Assembly: GCA_947491945.1 (NCBI GenBank)
Contig: CANLLN010000023.1
Coordinates: 1 to 64,000 of the forward strand
DNA length: 64,000 nucleotides
Origin: an uncultured Carboxylicivirga sp.
GTDB lineage: Bacteria; Bacteroidota; Bacteroidia; Bacteroidales; Marinilabiliaceae
Direction: 5' to 3'
The notes under the pieces are model-generated. The model was not told where the DNA came from. It ran no database searches and was given only the letters and a program-made list of their open reading frames with translations. Position 1 is the stretch's first letter. Every line of letters starts with the position of its first letter. Positions 30,313 to 40,008 of this stretch are shown piece after piece. Position numbers and translations under genes: made by a program.

Positions 30313-31941
30313 ATGAAACTAATACAATTATTTGCCTTTATTCTGCTGTTCACAGGATGTCAGGGTTCTAAAAATAACACCCAACCGAATCAACGGCCCA
30401 ATATCCTGTTCATCATGACCGACGACCATACCACACAGGCCATGAGCTGCTACGGCAGTGAGCTGATTGAAACACCCAACCTCGACCGCATTGCCAAAGA
30501 AGGAATGCGCTTTAATAACTGTTACGTCACCAATGCCATTTGTGCCCCATCGAGAGCCGTGATACTTACCGGTAAACTCAGTCATTTAAACGGTGTAACA
30601 GATAATGCCAAAGTGTTTGATGGCAGCCAGCAAACCTATCCTAAATTACTGCAGAAAGCTGGCTACACAACGGCTATGATTGGCAAGTGGCATCTGGGCT
30701 CAAGTCCAACCGGATTTGACTACTGGAGCGTTTTACCCGGTCAAGGGAACTACTATCAACCCGAATTTATTGAAATGGGTGATACCATTACCGAAGATGG
30801 CTATGTAACCGATGTGATTACAGATAAAGCTATTGAGTGGCTTAACAAGCAAGCAAAAGACCAACCTTTTGCCATGGTATATCAACATAAAGCACCTCAT
30901 CGCAACTGGATGCCGGCCCCCCGCCATCTGGGCATTTTTGAAGACAAAGTGTTTCCGGAACCAGCCACCTTATTTGATGATTACGCAGGGAGAGGCTCGG
31001 CTGCGCGGGAGCAGGAAATGGAAATTGCCAACCACATGTGGGATGCCTGGGATTTTAAACTGGCCTCTAAAGCAGAGCTGGACGAGTTTGGGGCGAATAA
31101 TCAGCTGGAAATTATTAACGATGCCAAACATCACGATGTTGCCGGCGCCAATAAGCGTGAGGAGGATTTAGAGAAACTGTACCGCGTATATCGCCGCATG
31201 ACACCGGAACAACAAGAACAATGGCATAAAGCCTATGCGAAACGTATTGCAAAATACAAAGAAGGGAACCTATCTGATAAAGAGTTAATTTCCTGGAAAT
31301 ATCAACTGTACATGCGCGATTATCTCGCTTGTTTATTGTCATTGGACGACAATGTTGGACGCTTGCTTAAGCACCTTGAAGCACAAGGTCAACTGGATAA
31401 TACCATTGTGGTGTACACCTCGGACCAGGGCTTCTTCTTAGGCGAGCACGGTTGGTTCGACAAACGCATTATGTACGAGGAGTGTTACCGCATGCCATTG
31501 TTAATACGCTATCCAAAAGCCATTGATGCAGGCCTTGTCAGCAATGCCTTATCCATGAATCTGGATTTTGCCCCCACCTTTTTGGATTATGCCGGTGTAG
31601 AAATACCTGACAACATGCAAGGCGCCTCTTTACGTCCACTCTTCGAAAATAACGGCCAAGCGCCTGACACCTGGCGAGAGGCAACCTATTATCATTATTA
31701 CGAATACCCGTCGTGGCATTCTGTAAAGCGCCATTATGGCATGCGCACCAATCGCTACAAACTCATCCATTTTTATAACGATGTGGATGAATGGGAACTT
31801 TACGATTTAGAAAAAGACCCGCAAGAGTTAAAGAACGTCATTAATGAAACTGAATACGCCAATTTAATTCCGCAATTAAAAGCCCAATTAAAAGCCTTAC
31901 AGGCAAATTATAAAGACGACTCAGCAGAGTACTTGAATTAA
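30313..31941 (+). CDS. S1 sulfatase lipoprotein, GlcNAc-6-sulfatase-like (S1_11-like)
   Basis: Formylglycine-dependent sulfatase, last gene of the plus-strand operon. Lipobox Cys16 (FTGC). The active-site motif is C-A-P-S-R with Cys77; metal ligands in FIMTDDHTTQ. GKWHLGSSPTGFDYW and QHKAPHRNWMP closely resemble the heparan-sulfate GlcNAc-6-O-sulfatase group. Length 542 aa. It shares this type with the gene at 16843 but differs in the CxPSR residue and in the inserted middle region (about 210-320), so the two may act on different chain contexts. Confidence 0.9.
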   Translation: MKLIQLFAFILLFTGCQGSKNNTQPNQRPNILFIMTDDHTTQAMSCYGSELIETPNLDRIAKEGMRFNNCYVTNAICAPSRAVILTGKLSHLNGVTDNAKVFDGSQQTYPKLLQKAGYTTAMIGKWHLGSSPTGFDYWSVLPGQGNYYQPEFIEMGDTITEDGYVTDVITDKAIEWLNKQAKDQPFAMVYQHKAPHRNWMPAPRHLGIFEDKVFPEPATLFDDYAGRGSAAREQEMEIANHMWDAWDFKLASKAELDEFGANNQLEIINDAKHHDVAGANKREEDLEKLYRVYRRMTPEQQEQWHKAYAKRIAKYKEGNLSDKELISWKYQLYMRDYLACLLSLDDNVGRLLKHLEAQGQLDNTIVVYTSDQGFFLGEHGWFDKRIMYEECYRMPLLIRYPKAIDAGLVSNALSMNLDFAPTFLDYAGVEIPDNMQGASLRPLFENNGQAPDTWREATYYHYYEYPSWHSVKRHYGMRTNRYKLIHFYNDVDEWELYDLEKDPQELKNVINETEYANLIPQLKAQLKALQANYKDDSAEYLN

Positions 31942-31962
31942 CTATTTTCCGATTGAATATAT

Positions 31963-32006
31963 AAGGCCACTTACATTACTTGAGATGTAAGCGGCCTTTC
32001 TTTTTT
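31963..32006 (+). terminator. Terminator of the plus-strand GAG operon
   Basis: A 14-bp stem with one mismatch (31963-31976 with 31985-31998, eight-base loop) is followed by TCTTTTTT. It directly follows the last sulfatase gene and ends the operon. Confidence 0.85.
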
Positions 32007-32025
32007 AAAAAAACTCAAAAACATA

Positions 32026-32065
32026 AAGGCTCAAACTATCTGGTTAAACAGATAATTTGAGCCTT
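32026..32065 (-). terminator. Terminator for the opposing minus-strand gene
   Basis: A 17-bp stem with one mismatch (32026-32042 with 32049-32065, six-base loop) is followed on the minus strand by TATGTTTTT. Together with the plus-strand hairpin just before it, it insulates the two converging operons. Confidence 0.75.
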
Positions 32066-32081
32066 GTTATCACTATTAAAA

Positions 32082-32884
32082 CTAATCTAATACTTCGTAT
32101 ATCGCGTAATTATCATACAGACCTTTAGCGGGTACCATCAAACGTATGGCCGTTTGGCCACCTTTCAGATAAGCATCTTCCATATCATCAACAAATTCAA
32201 AACTTAACTTACCATCGATGTACCACTCTATGGTGTTTTTATATTTAACAACTTTCAGGTGATGCTTTCCCATTTTATTGTTGAGCAAGAAATCTACTCC
32301 TTTAATGGTTAAACGCCGCCCCGGCCTGGAGCAAAAAAGGAAATACGGTAGTTATACAGGTCGCTCTTGGTATACTGCGCTGCCACCCCCCAACGTTTTT
32401 TCAGATCCTCATCAAACACATCCTGACCTTCGTTACCTGTGCAGCTAAACATGAGCATATGAAGTGCATTTTCGCTCAGGCTTTGAAAATCACATTCGAT
32501 AATATAGTTATCAGGGGTTTTAAATTTGTTCCAAAATACGAGGTGTCCTCCCCTAAAAATACCACCGGCATAGTAATCTCTAACAGATTCGCCAATATCG
32601 TTGCGCATAGCCGCTTCAACGTCATCGTAATAGTTTTCTCCCAATCCACTAAATGGCTGACCATTTTCCTCAAACCAGGCGTTGGCTACTTCATAATATT
32701 TCGAATGAAGCAATAACTGGCCATCCTGCAAGCTGGCTACTCCTGGTCCTTCCATCACCCAATCTTTCAAATCATCCGCCGAAGAAAAATCACAGCTATA
32801 TACCCGTTTTGTTGTATAGTTCTGGGCCTGAGAAAAGGAGGACACTCCAACCATAAATAAGAGCATAAAGAAACGCATTATCAT
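32082..32884 (-). pseudogene. DUF1961-like exported protein, frameshifted
   Basis: Two adjacent reading frames form one gene. The first part (32309-32884) has a signal peptide and DUF1961/YesU-like landmarks: HLVFWNKFKTPDNYIIECDF, FSCTGNEGQDVFD, KKRWGVAAQY and ISFFAPGR. It breaks in a G-rich run near 32318-32325. The second part (32082-32308 in another frame) continues naturally with LTIKGVDFLLNN, HHLKVVKYKN and a final ITWYIDGK-like strand. Adding one G would restore a protein of about 267 residues. The family is a concanavalin-like jelly roll found beside polysaccharide-degrading genes; its activity is not well defined. The break could be real or a homopolymer sequencing error. Confidence 0.75.
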
Positions 32885-32980
32885 ATTTTCTTATTTTAAA
32901 TTCTGGACAAGCCTATTCAGAAGTCGTATAGCGAATGCGTAATTAAAAACGATAGGATTCAACTATTTTACACCTGTATC

Positions 32981-33024
32981 AAAAAAAAAGCCGGGCTGCT
33001 TATTTTATTATAAACAACCCGGCT
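32981..33024 (-). terminator. Strong terminator after the tandem PL8 genes
   Basis: A 15-bp stem with two G-U pairs (32989-33003 with 33010-33024, six-base loop) is followed on the minus strand by an uninterrupted T run. It separates the PL8 pair from the DUF1961-like gene. Confidence 0.88.
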
Positions 33025-33035
33025 CCCAGCGCTAC

Positions 33036-36000
33036 CTACTTTTTCTCTCGCAATGGTAAATCGATGCTTTTACCGTCTTTACAATATATTTTAAACCGGG
33101 TTTGTGCATCCGTGTAATCATAGTTAAGTAATTCATAAACATAAGCCGCCGGCTTCCAATGCCCCTTCAAGCTTATTGTAACAATACTTCCTTGCGACCA
33201 TTCATGAACAATATCGCCTGGCATCACCGACATGTTATGGTTCCACTTCTTCAGTTTTAAATCAGGGTTAGCTACCGTTAAACATGCATTGTGTTTATCC
33301 TGTTGGATGTATAACATCACCGGGGTATCCACCGATGCCACTAATCCCTTATGTACTGGTGCATCAGCATTAAAGATGGCGTAAGCACATGCGTTGCTGG
33401 CATGATGCTTTACAATATGTGCCGAGGCATCGCGTTGCAATACTTCGTACCCCTTGTTAGTTTTTCTTGTTAAGGCCTTATCAACCGGCTCATCCATTAA
33501 AATCAGGTATTCATAACCTTCTGCTTTTGGCTGCTTGCCATGGTTTAACCAGGCTTTAACATGTGGTGCCGTTATTGGTTTATATTTGCCTCCTGCTATC
33601 TTCTGCAGCGAAGCCTGATTTTTTTGCTCTAATATCACATTAAAAGCTTCCGGGATGATGTAGTGAATGCCTTGGGCATCGGTAAGCACACCGCCCTTTA
33701 AATTCTTAGTCAACGATAAGGATTCACCAATGGACTCTCCATTCAATAACGTGGCCCTGTCGGGTATACCATGCTCACCAATATTCGTTTGAAACAAGGT
33801 GGTAATAGTTGCATAGTCCTTATCATCATTACTAATGTTTGAGCCTAAACACACAATCTCACCATCGAAAAAGAAATAGGATTTACGTGCTCTAAAACTG
33901 GCATCGAACAAGTTTTTATCCGGTGATGGCTGCACATCATCGCGTAATTCCATGGCAAATACACCGTTTTTACCTTCTGCTGTTAGGCCACGTGCAAAAG
34001 TTGTTTCGGTAAAACTACGGTGAAAACCCTCTTTGTACTTCTCTGTTGGTTTGTTTTTAAAATACACCTTATCAATAGGCATAGCTTTAGTAGTGGCCCC
34101 GGGCAAGTACCCCCAATGGAAACCACTGTTCTGTTCCATTCCAGCGGCTTTCATGCCTCCGCCCGGCGATGATTTAAACAGGAACATGGCACCATGACTC
34201 AGGTAGCGGCCTAAATTGTTCTCGCCTTTATGACCGGTTTCGTAGTCCCAAACATATTTGTCGTAACCTTTTACCGTAGCTAACCAATTATCGCGACGAT
34301 GCACGGACAAGCTGGAGTAAGGTAAACTGTAATTCCCGTCTTCCGGTTGTAAAACCCTGTCGCCCATTTTCTTGTTCAACGTCACCATTAGGTTGATGGT
34401 GCCATAGGTACCAGAATAGGTTAAAGCAGGGGTTAATATACCTTTTACACTTTCTTGAGGACTTAATTTATACAAATAGTTAAAGACGGCTGCCATTTGC
34501 TCATCTTCAACCACTTTATCATTGAGGCTCATAAAGGCATAAGCTGGTAACATAAATCGATCAATCCCTGTATTTTTATATGGGAAACGACCTCCAACAC
34601 CCATGTGTAAATCCAGACCATGGGCAATCTCATATTGACGCACTAAGGTCTTTTTTAGAGTAGTCTGGGTATCGGCCGATAAAGCGAAGTCTGTTTCATT
34701 CAACATCCAGCTAATCATGGCTATGGTATTAATGGCCGACACACCATAGGCATTTAAATAGGTGCCACGGTGGTGAAAGATCGAATAGTCAGGCTTTACT
34801 GTATCGGAATAGCCAGGAGCAAAGGCCGTGACGTAATCCATGTACATTTTAAACTCATTCAGCATTTGAACTTTTTGCGGACCATCAGACATTAACAAAA
34901 CAGTTATCAACTTAGCCAATGCGCCTCCGCGTACCATATCCGTATTTTCCCCTTTCGACTGGTCGCAATCGATGATATTCCCAATGCGTGTGTGCCAGGC
35001 CAGGCACTTTTGGTGCTGCTCCAGCATTTCCTTTGGCAAATCGTTGCGCATCAAAAACAAGGATATAGCATACGAATTAAGACGAATAATGTGATCCACG
35101 GTTCCTAAAGCACTACCAGCCTGCCAACCCTGATCGGATAAGTAATTATATAGCATCAATAATTTTTCCTGTGATTCGCTTGCCTTATTGAGGCGGTAAT
35201 CCATGGCCAAAGGAAACAAAGTATTTTGCATTACTCTCTGGAAGTTTTGCCCATTTTGGGTCCCGTGCTCATCGCGGCAGGTATAAAGTGGAATACCATT
35301 AACCATGCCTCCCTGTTCGCTCAACTGCAATTTATTATATGCCGCAATAGCTTTCTTTGTCTGCCGTGCAGTTTCCTTTTTCAGATTGATACCATGGCTT
35401 TGCCAGTCCGTATCATTTCCACCAAGAATTATGTATTCTAACCGCTCTTCTATCTCACTAGAAATACCTGACGCATTAGACCCGCTGTGAGATGCTGTCA
35501 AAAAAGATTCATACTTTTGGTAGGGTTTTAAAATCTCGTAGCTATCGGAACGAACCTGCGCCTTATTATTCACAAACACTTGATCGGAGTGACGCTTATA
35601 GCTAACAAACTCAAGCAATTGAAAGTGATCGATAAACAGCGTTCCTTTAGACGGACCCTTTTGTGGCTTGGCAATAAGACTCTGCATCTGTTGACTCCCT
35701 TTGTAATCTGGAATCAGGGCATCTTCATTAAACTGCACCCAAACAGCTCGCCAACCGGTAAAGTTAAGGTTAATGGCAAATCGATATTTGGGATTGTCTA
35801 AGGCAGCTTTTGCATTGCTTCCTACTTGAAAAACCATCTCACCGTCAATAGCTTCTGACTGATAAACCCACATTTTAATGCCACCGTAATAGCCTTCTTT
35901 ATAAAAGGCCGGCTCATAGTTTTCCGGCTGGCCACCACCATATTTACTGGTTGCCTTTTCCAATCCTTCAAGCTGATTGACACTAAGGATATCACCCTTT

Positions 36001-36224
36001 TTCCAATTCCACATAAGCGAATGGCGTCCTTGCTTTTGATGCCTATCAGACTGCACAAGTCGACCTTTTTTGGCCTGCCAATTGTGATATTCGCTGGCCT
36101 GTTCAAAACCAATTTTATGAATGACGATATCGCCCTTAATTTTCATGTTACCCTTTTCAATGGCCCCCATTTGGTTCACTCCTAAAACAAGACCGATGAG
36201 TAATGTAAATAGCTTTTTAAACAT
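33036..36224 (-). CDS. PL8 chondroitinase ABC-like lyase with N-terminal Lyase_N domain
   Basis: 1062-aa lyase. Signal peptide about 1-21; N-terminal jelly-roll Lyase_N domain (about 30-215, with GRHSLMWNWKKGD and NFTGWRAVWVQF), the binding domain known from Proteus chondroitinase ABC; helical catalytic domain (about 255-600); super-sandwich and C-terminal domain (about 630-1062). Catalytic candidates: His484/485 with Tyr489 or Tyr493 (FHHRGTYLNAY), Arg546 (GGRFP) and Glu662 (WDYE). This domain order is that of broad-specificity chondroitin/dermatan sulfate ABC lyases. It has no lipobox or T9SS tag. It follows the related T9SS-tagged PL8 gene by 17 bp in one operon. Confidence 0.9.
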   Translation of the reverse strand: MFKKLFTLLIGLVLGVNQMGAIEKGNMKIKGDIVIHKIGFEQASEYHNWQAKKGRLVQSDRHQKQGRHSLMWNWKKGDILSVNQLEGLEKATSKYGGGQPENYEPAFYKEGYYGGIKMWVYQSEAIDGEMVFQVGSNAKAALDNPKYRFAINLNFTGWRAVWVQFNEDALIPDYKGSQQMQSLIAKPQKGPSKGTLFIDHFQLLEFVSYKRHSDQVFVNNKAQVRSDSYEILKPYQKYESFLTASHSGSNASGISSEIEERLEYIILGGNDTDWQSHGINLKKETARQTKKAIAAYNKLQLSEQGGMVNGIPLYTCRDEHGTQNGQNFQRVMQNTLFPLAMDYRLNKASESQEKLLMLYNYLSDQGWQAGSALGTVDHIIRLNSYAISLFLMRNDLPKEMLEQHQKCLAWHTRIGNIIDCDQSKGENTDMVRGGALAKLITVLLMSDGPQKVQMLNEFKMYMDYVTAFAPGYSDTVKPDYSIFHHRGTYLNAYGVSAINTIAMISWMLNETDFALSADTQTTLKKTLVRQYEIAHGLDLHMGVGGRFPYKNTGIDRFMLPAYAFMSLNDKVVEDEQMAAVFNYLYKLSPQESVKGILTPALTYSGTYGTINLMVTLNKKMGDRVLQPEDGNYSLPYSSLSVHRRDNWLATVKGYDKYVWDYETGHKGENNLGRYLSHGAMFLFKSSPGGGMKAAGMEQNSGFHWGYLPGATTKAMPIDKVYFKNKPTEKYKEGFHRSFTETTFARGLTAEGKNGVFAMELRDDVQPSPDKNLFDASFRARKSYFFFDGEIVCLGSNISNDDKDYATITTLFQTNIGEHGIPDRATLLNGESIGESLSLTKNLKGGVLTDAQGIHYIIPEAFNVILEQKNQASLQKIAGGKYKPITAPHVKAWLNHGKQPKAEGYEYLILMDEPVDKALTRKTNKGYEVLQRDASAHIVKHHASNACAYAIFNADAPVHKGLVASVDTPVMLYIQQDKHNACLTVANPDLKLKKWNHNMSVMPGDIVHEWSQGSIVTISLKGHWKPAAYVYELLNYDYTDAQTRFKIYCKDGKSIDLPLREKK

Positions 36225-36241
36225 GTAATATTAATTTGATT

Positions 36242-39200
36242 TTAGTTAGTTGTGTTTTTTATAACTTTCGTTCTGGTGCATTGCTCACCATTGATGCATT
36301 CGAGGATATATATACCATTGCTAAGCCTCACTAAATCAAATGAAGTGGCGCTACTGGCCATCCTTATTAATCGACCGTTTAAATTGTATAAAGCAGCTGT
36401 CTCGGCCTGAGGGAAATTTACAATACCTGCTGTTGGATTGGGCCAAACAAGGTACTGGTTATTGCCCCCGGGAGCAATGCTGTTGACCGAGTCTTTTTTT
36501 AGCTCAAAATCATACGTTTCTGCATCGTGGGTTTCTATTTGAAGCACAGTTGAAGCACTCGTCACCGATCTAATGCTAACATTATCGGGTAAATTATCAG
36601 CCGCCCAGGCACCTTTAAGGGTAAGTTCAAGCCACTGTGTTGGAAACGGTCCGAATAAGTCATCAAACGATTTTACATCACCGATATCCTGAGGCTTGCT
36701 TCGGTTAAAATCCGGATTACAAACACTTAGCTGCTTTCTACCATCAGCATGATTCGATACCATCAGCATTAGCGGTAAAGATGAACTGTGCACAAAAGCA
36801 TCATTCGTTTGCTCATTGGGTTCAAACAAGGCGTATCCTGTTTGGTCTAAAGCAATATGCTTCACAATATGGGCCTTTGCATCGTGTTGTATTATTTCAT
36901 AAACAGGGTTATCATCCATGGCATCCAGTTCCTCTTGTGTTGTTTCCATCAAAACAAGGTATTCGTAGTTATTTCGATAACCATGATTCATCCAGGCCGT
37001 TAAAACATCGCCGTTACTGGCTTTGCAACGCATGGTTTCGGATTGGCGGTTTTGAAGCACTATATTCAAACCGTTGTCGTTGGGCACATAAATGCCCTTC
37101 CCCTGATTATCGAGCAGTGTGGCATACCCTCCAGTGGCATTATACACGTAGTTATCACTGGTAATCGGTTCGCCATTCACCTTGTATGCATAGCCCGAAG
37201 ATGATATAACATTCTGCAAGATGGTGGATTCGGTTTTGCCCTTCAGAGCAGATGCAATATTTGAACCAAGGCACACCATCACACCCGGTTGGAAGAAGAA
37301 CACCGATTTTTTAAAGGCCAAACGTGTGCCATAGTTAACATCGTTAAATTCCATCGCCCATAGGCCTGTTTTATTTTCCTGCTCTACCCCACCAACAAAA
37401 GTATTGGGTGTAAACATGCGCTGCTGGTCCGACTTAAGCTGGTGAAGTTCCATGTTAAGAGTGGTTGTACCTGGAACTCGACTCCAATCCCAACCTTTAT
37501 TATAGTCGTGCCCACTGCGCACCATCGATGGATAAGGCGTCTGATTATTAATAATCTCCATCTGACCATAACTATCGTAACGGCCATAGGCATTTTCATT
37601 ATTACCACTCTCGTAGTCCCACACATAAGCGCTGGTACCTTTTAGCGAAACAAACCAATTAGCATCTCTGAAAACAGCCATTGCAGCATATGGCTTTATC
37701 CATAATCCAGAGGCGTTTTCGGCTGCCTCCACACCGTGGGTCTCTACATCCAGTATAGCCTCTATTTCGCCTGGTGTATTAAAATAGGTGATGCTCATAG
37801 AGGCTTTGTTTACCAAATCTTTACTGGGCTGATGCTGAGGTTTCCAATAGGCCATGGCAGCCGAAGCCAGCTCTTCATCCAATGCATCCTCACTCATACA
37901 TTGCGCCATATAAGCCATGGGTGTAAGCATACCAGTCACCTTTTCGAGCCCACTGATTCGACCACTAACTCCTTTGGGCACATCATAAAAACCGGTAATC
38001 GTGCGGTAGTTCAACAGGTATTTTTTAACCGTCTGCTTGGCCTCATGATCTGCATCGAAAGCAGTATGACGCAAAAAATACAAAACCTGACTCATAATGT
38101 GCACACCGTTATTAGAATATGCATTCATGTAGGGGCCCCGATGATGGTATCCCATACCATCTGGTTTAATTCCACCCGTCCACCCCTGGAAGGTTCTCAG
38201 GTTACGGTTAATCCATTGCGTATAATGATTCATATACTGAACCTTAGTGGGATTATTGTTATCCATCATCAGTATATACATCAGACGCATAAGAGTTGCC
38301 GACCTAAAATCATCAACACTGACTTCCAAGGTATTGTCGAGCGGCGCAAAAATAATATTGAAATAGCACAGCCAATGAAGCGTGGCCATCTCCCGATCTA
38401 AAATAGTTTTTCCATCTTTCCATGGAATCGTTTTTAAATCATCATGCAGGAGGTAAACAGAATATGCCCAAGCCGCGGTTCGAAGCTTCTGGTGGTCGGT
38501 GGTTTCCATGGCACTGCCTGCTGCCCAGCCCTGATCGTGCATATAATCATACAGTAGTAACAGCTTTTCTTTACTCGCCTGAGTGCCATTCACCCGATAG
38601 TCAAGAGCCAATTGCAAACATAGTTTCTCACCCATGTCTCGCCCAAATTTAGGACCATGAGGCGACTTATTGCTAAACAAGCCCGGCCCATGAATACGAC
38701 CTTGTTCATCCTGACTAAGCGCCAAATTATTAAAGAGATTCACACCACTACTGATGTATCTACTTCGAGCAGCCAGGCGCGCTTGCATATGCTTGCTTGC
38801 GGTATAATTATCCGTACCGAGCAACCAGTTGTTGAAGCGCAATGCAATAGCGTTGAAGGCTTGTTTGCTGACATCCGATACAACATCGGGTCGTGCTGCT
38901 GTTGGTTGCGGATAGCGCTGTTGGTATATTAAGCTGGCCCACTCGTCTTTTACTTCTTCATCATCGGCATAAGGATAGGGGTGAGCATACTGGTAACTCG
39001 GCGAACGTTTATAGCTGATGCTTGATTTAAACTCAACAATATCGAAAAATAACTCGCCAGAATTGGCCGTATTAGGTGATCGTATTTCCATTTTGCTTAA
39101 ACGCACCTGGGTATCAGCGACTGCAATATCATCCCAAAACCGAACCCACAAACCACGCCAACCGACAAAATTTATACGGTAATAAAACTGGCATTTTAGC

Positions 39201-39565
39201 CTGTTGAAGGCATCATAAAACCGAAACTCGATACTGTCGTTAATATCTGCACTGCTATACAGCCATATATGCATCCCGGCATTTTTCTCACTACTTGCTA
39301 CCTCAAGTGAACGATCTGTCACCACAATTTTAGCATCTTTTTGCCAACTCCACTTTAACGATTGCTGTCCTTGCTTATAACGTTCTGTGGAGGTTTCTAT
39401 CAATCCACCACCTTCCGTTTTCCAGTTTGAGGGTAAATCGTTTTCAAAGGTTTCACAATTATCAAAGGTATTTGATTCTATAAACGTTTGAGCAACAACT
39501 AACGAATTAAGGCCTATTCTAAAAAAGAGGACTACAAGTAAAAAACAATGTGCTGAATATTGCAT
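36242..39565 (-). CDS. PL8 chondroitinase ABC-like lyase with Lyase_N domain and T9SS tag
   Basis: 1107-aa paralogue of the next gene downstream. Signal peptide about 1-26; Lyase_N domain (about 30-185, GQQSLKWSWQKDA, NFVGWRGLWVRFWDD); catalytic helical domain (about 235-590); super-sandwich and C-terminal domain (about 615-1020); T9SS sorting domain at the end (about 1037-1107, VWPNPTAG). Catalytic candidates: His474/475 with Tyr479 or Tyr483 (YHHRGPYMNAY), Arg536 and Glu652 (WDYE). The usual GRFP is GRIS here. The T9SS tag predicts a surface enzyme, while its downstream partner is untagged and may act inside the periplasm, giving an outside-inside pair. Confidence 0.9.
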   Translation of the reverse strand: MQYSAHCFLLVVLFFRIGLNSLVVAQTFIESNTFDNCETFENDLPSNWKTEGGGLIETSTERYKQGQQSLKWSWQKDAKIVVTDRSLEVASSEKNAGMHIWLYSSADINDSIEFRFYDAFNRLKCQFYYRINFVGWRGLWVRFWDDIAVADTQVRLSKMEIRSPNTANSGELFFDIVEFKSSISYKRSPSYQYAHPYPYADDEEVKDEWASLIYQQRYPQPTAARPDVVSDVSKQAFNAIALRFNNWLLGTDNYTASKHMQARLAARSRYISSGVNLFNNLALSQDEQGRIHGPGLFSNKSPHGPKFGRDMGEKLCLQLALDYRVNGTQASKEKLLLLYDYMHDQGWAAGSAMETTDHQKLRTAAWAYSVYLLHDDLKTIPWKDGKTILDREMATLHWLCYFNIIFAPLDNTLEVSVDDFRSATLMRLMYILMMDNNNPTKVQYMNHYTQWINRNLRTFQGWTGGIKPDGMGYHHRGPYMNAYSNNGVHIMSQVLYFLRHTAFDADHEAKQTVKKYLLNYRTITGFYDVPKGVSGRISGLEKVTGMLTPMAYMAQCMSEDALDEELASAAMAYWKPQHQPSKDLVNKASMSITYFNTPGEIEAILDVETHGVEAAENASGLWIKPYAAMAVFRDANWFVSLKGTSAYVWDYESGNNENAYGRYDSYGQMEIINNQTPYPSMVRSGHDYNKGWDWSRVPGTTTLNMELHQLKSDQQRMFTPNTFVGGVEQENKTGLWAMEFNDVNYGTRLAFKKSVFFFQPGVMVCLGSNIASALKGKTESTILQNVISSSGYAYKVNGEPITSDNYVYNATGGYATLLDNQGKGIYVPNDNGLNIVLQNRQSETMRCKASNGDVLTAWMNHGYRNNYEYLVLMETTQEELDAMDDNPVYEIIQHDAKAHIVKHIALDQTGYALFEPNEQTNDAFVHSSSLPLMLMVSNHADGRKQLSVCNPDFNRSKPQDIGDVKSFDDLFGPFPTQWLELTLKGAWAADNLPDNVSIRSVTSASTVLQIETHDAETYDFELKKDSVNSIAPGGNNQYLVWPNPTAGIVNFPQAETAALYNLNGRLIRMASSATSFDLVRLSNGIYILECINGEQCTRTKVIKNTTN

Positions 39566-40008
39566 TGAAGATGTCTGTTTGGTGAACTAACTTCCTAAAT
39601 GCAATATTAGACTCATTGCCCCAATGTGGCTTACACAAGTAACTAATTTAGTTTAAAATTGGTTGAAAAGTCTTTATGAACGGTCTTATTTTCTTCAAAA
39701 AGCAACGTAAGAGCTGCAAACTTCACGTTAATTATTAGAACCATTTTTACACAACTAATCTCATGGAAAATCCAGATGCAAAATCCGAAAGTTTACAAAA
39801 ACGAAGCGCTCATACTCAACAAACCAGGTGGTTATAAAATCCGTATTAATGGCTGGCAGAGAGGCTAGCAAAATAAGAGCTCAACCAGTGAAAAAATAGG
39901 ACTCATGCTTGATCAATTTATTATGATTTTTAAAGAAAGGGTTCAACTCTAATTAAGCTGAACCCTGATATTTTTACTTACACACTTAATGGGCTAGTGT
40001 CTCTTTTA
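39566..40008. other. Intergenic region
   Basis: This 443-bp gap holds the presumed promoter of the tandem PL8 genes and the 3' end of the EEP-fold gene. A hairpin at 39938-39966 is listed separately. A 30-codon plus-strand frame (39776-39868) is the only other open stretch and is not convincing as a gene. Confidence 0.5.
39938..39966 (-). terminator. Probable terminator after the EEP-fold gene
   Basis: An 11-bp stem with one mismatch (39938-39948 with 39956-39966). It is flanked by T-rich sequence on the plus-strand exit and by a shorter T-rich stretch on the minus-strand exit. It lies about 40 bp beyond the stop of the minus-strand gene. Confidence 0.6.

Noticed and set aside
37736-38401. 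221-codon plus-strand ORF opposite the PL8 gene
   Set aside because: It lies fully antisense to conserved PL8 coding sequence, has unusual His/Ile/Cys-rich composition and no recognisable domain.
39776-39868. 30-codon plus-strand ORF (MQNPKVYKNEALILNK...)
   Set aside because: It reads like protein but is very short, isolated and matches nothing I know; it may be a relic but cannot be supported.
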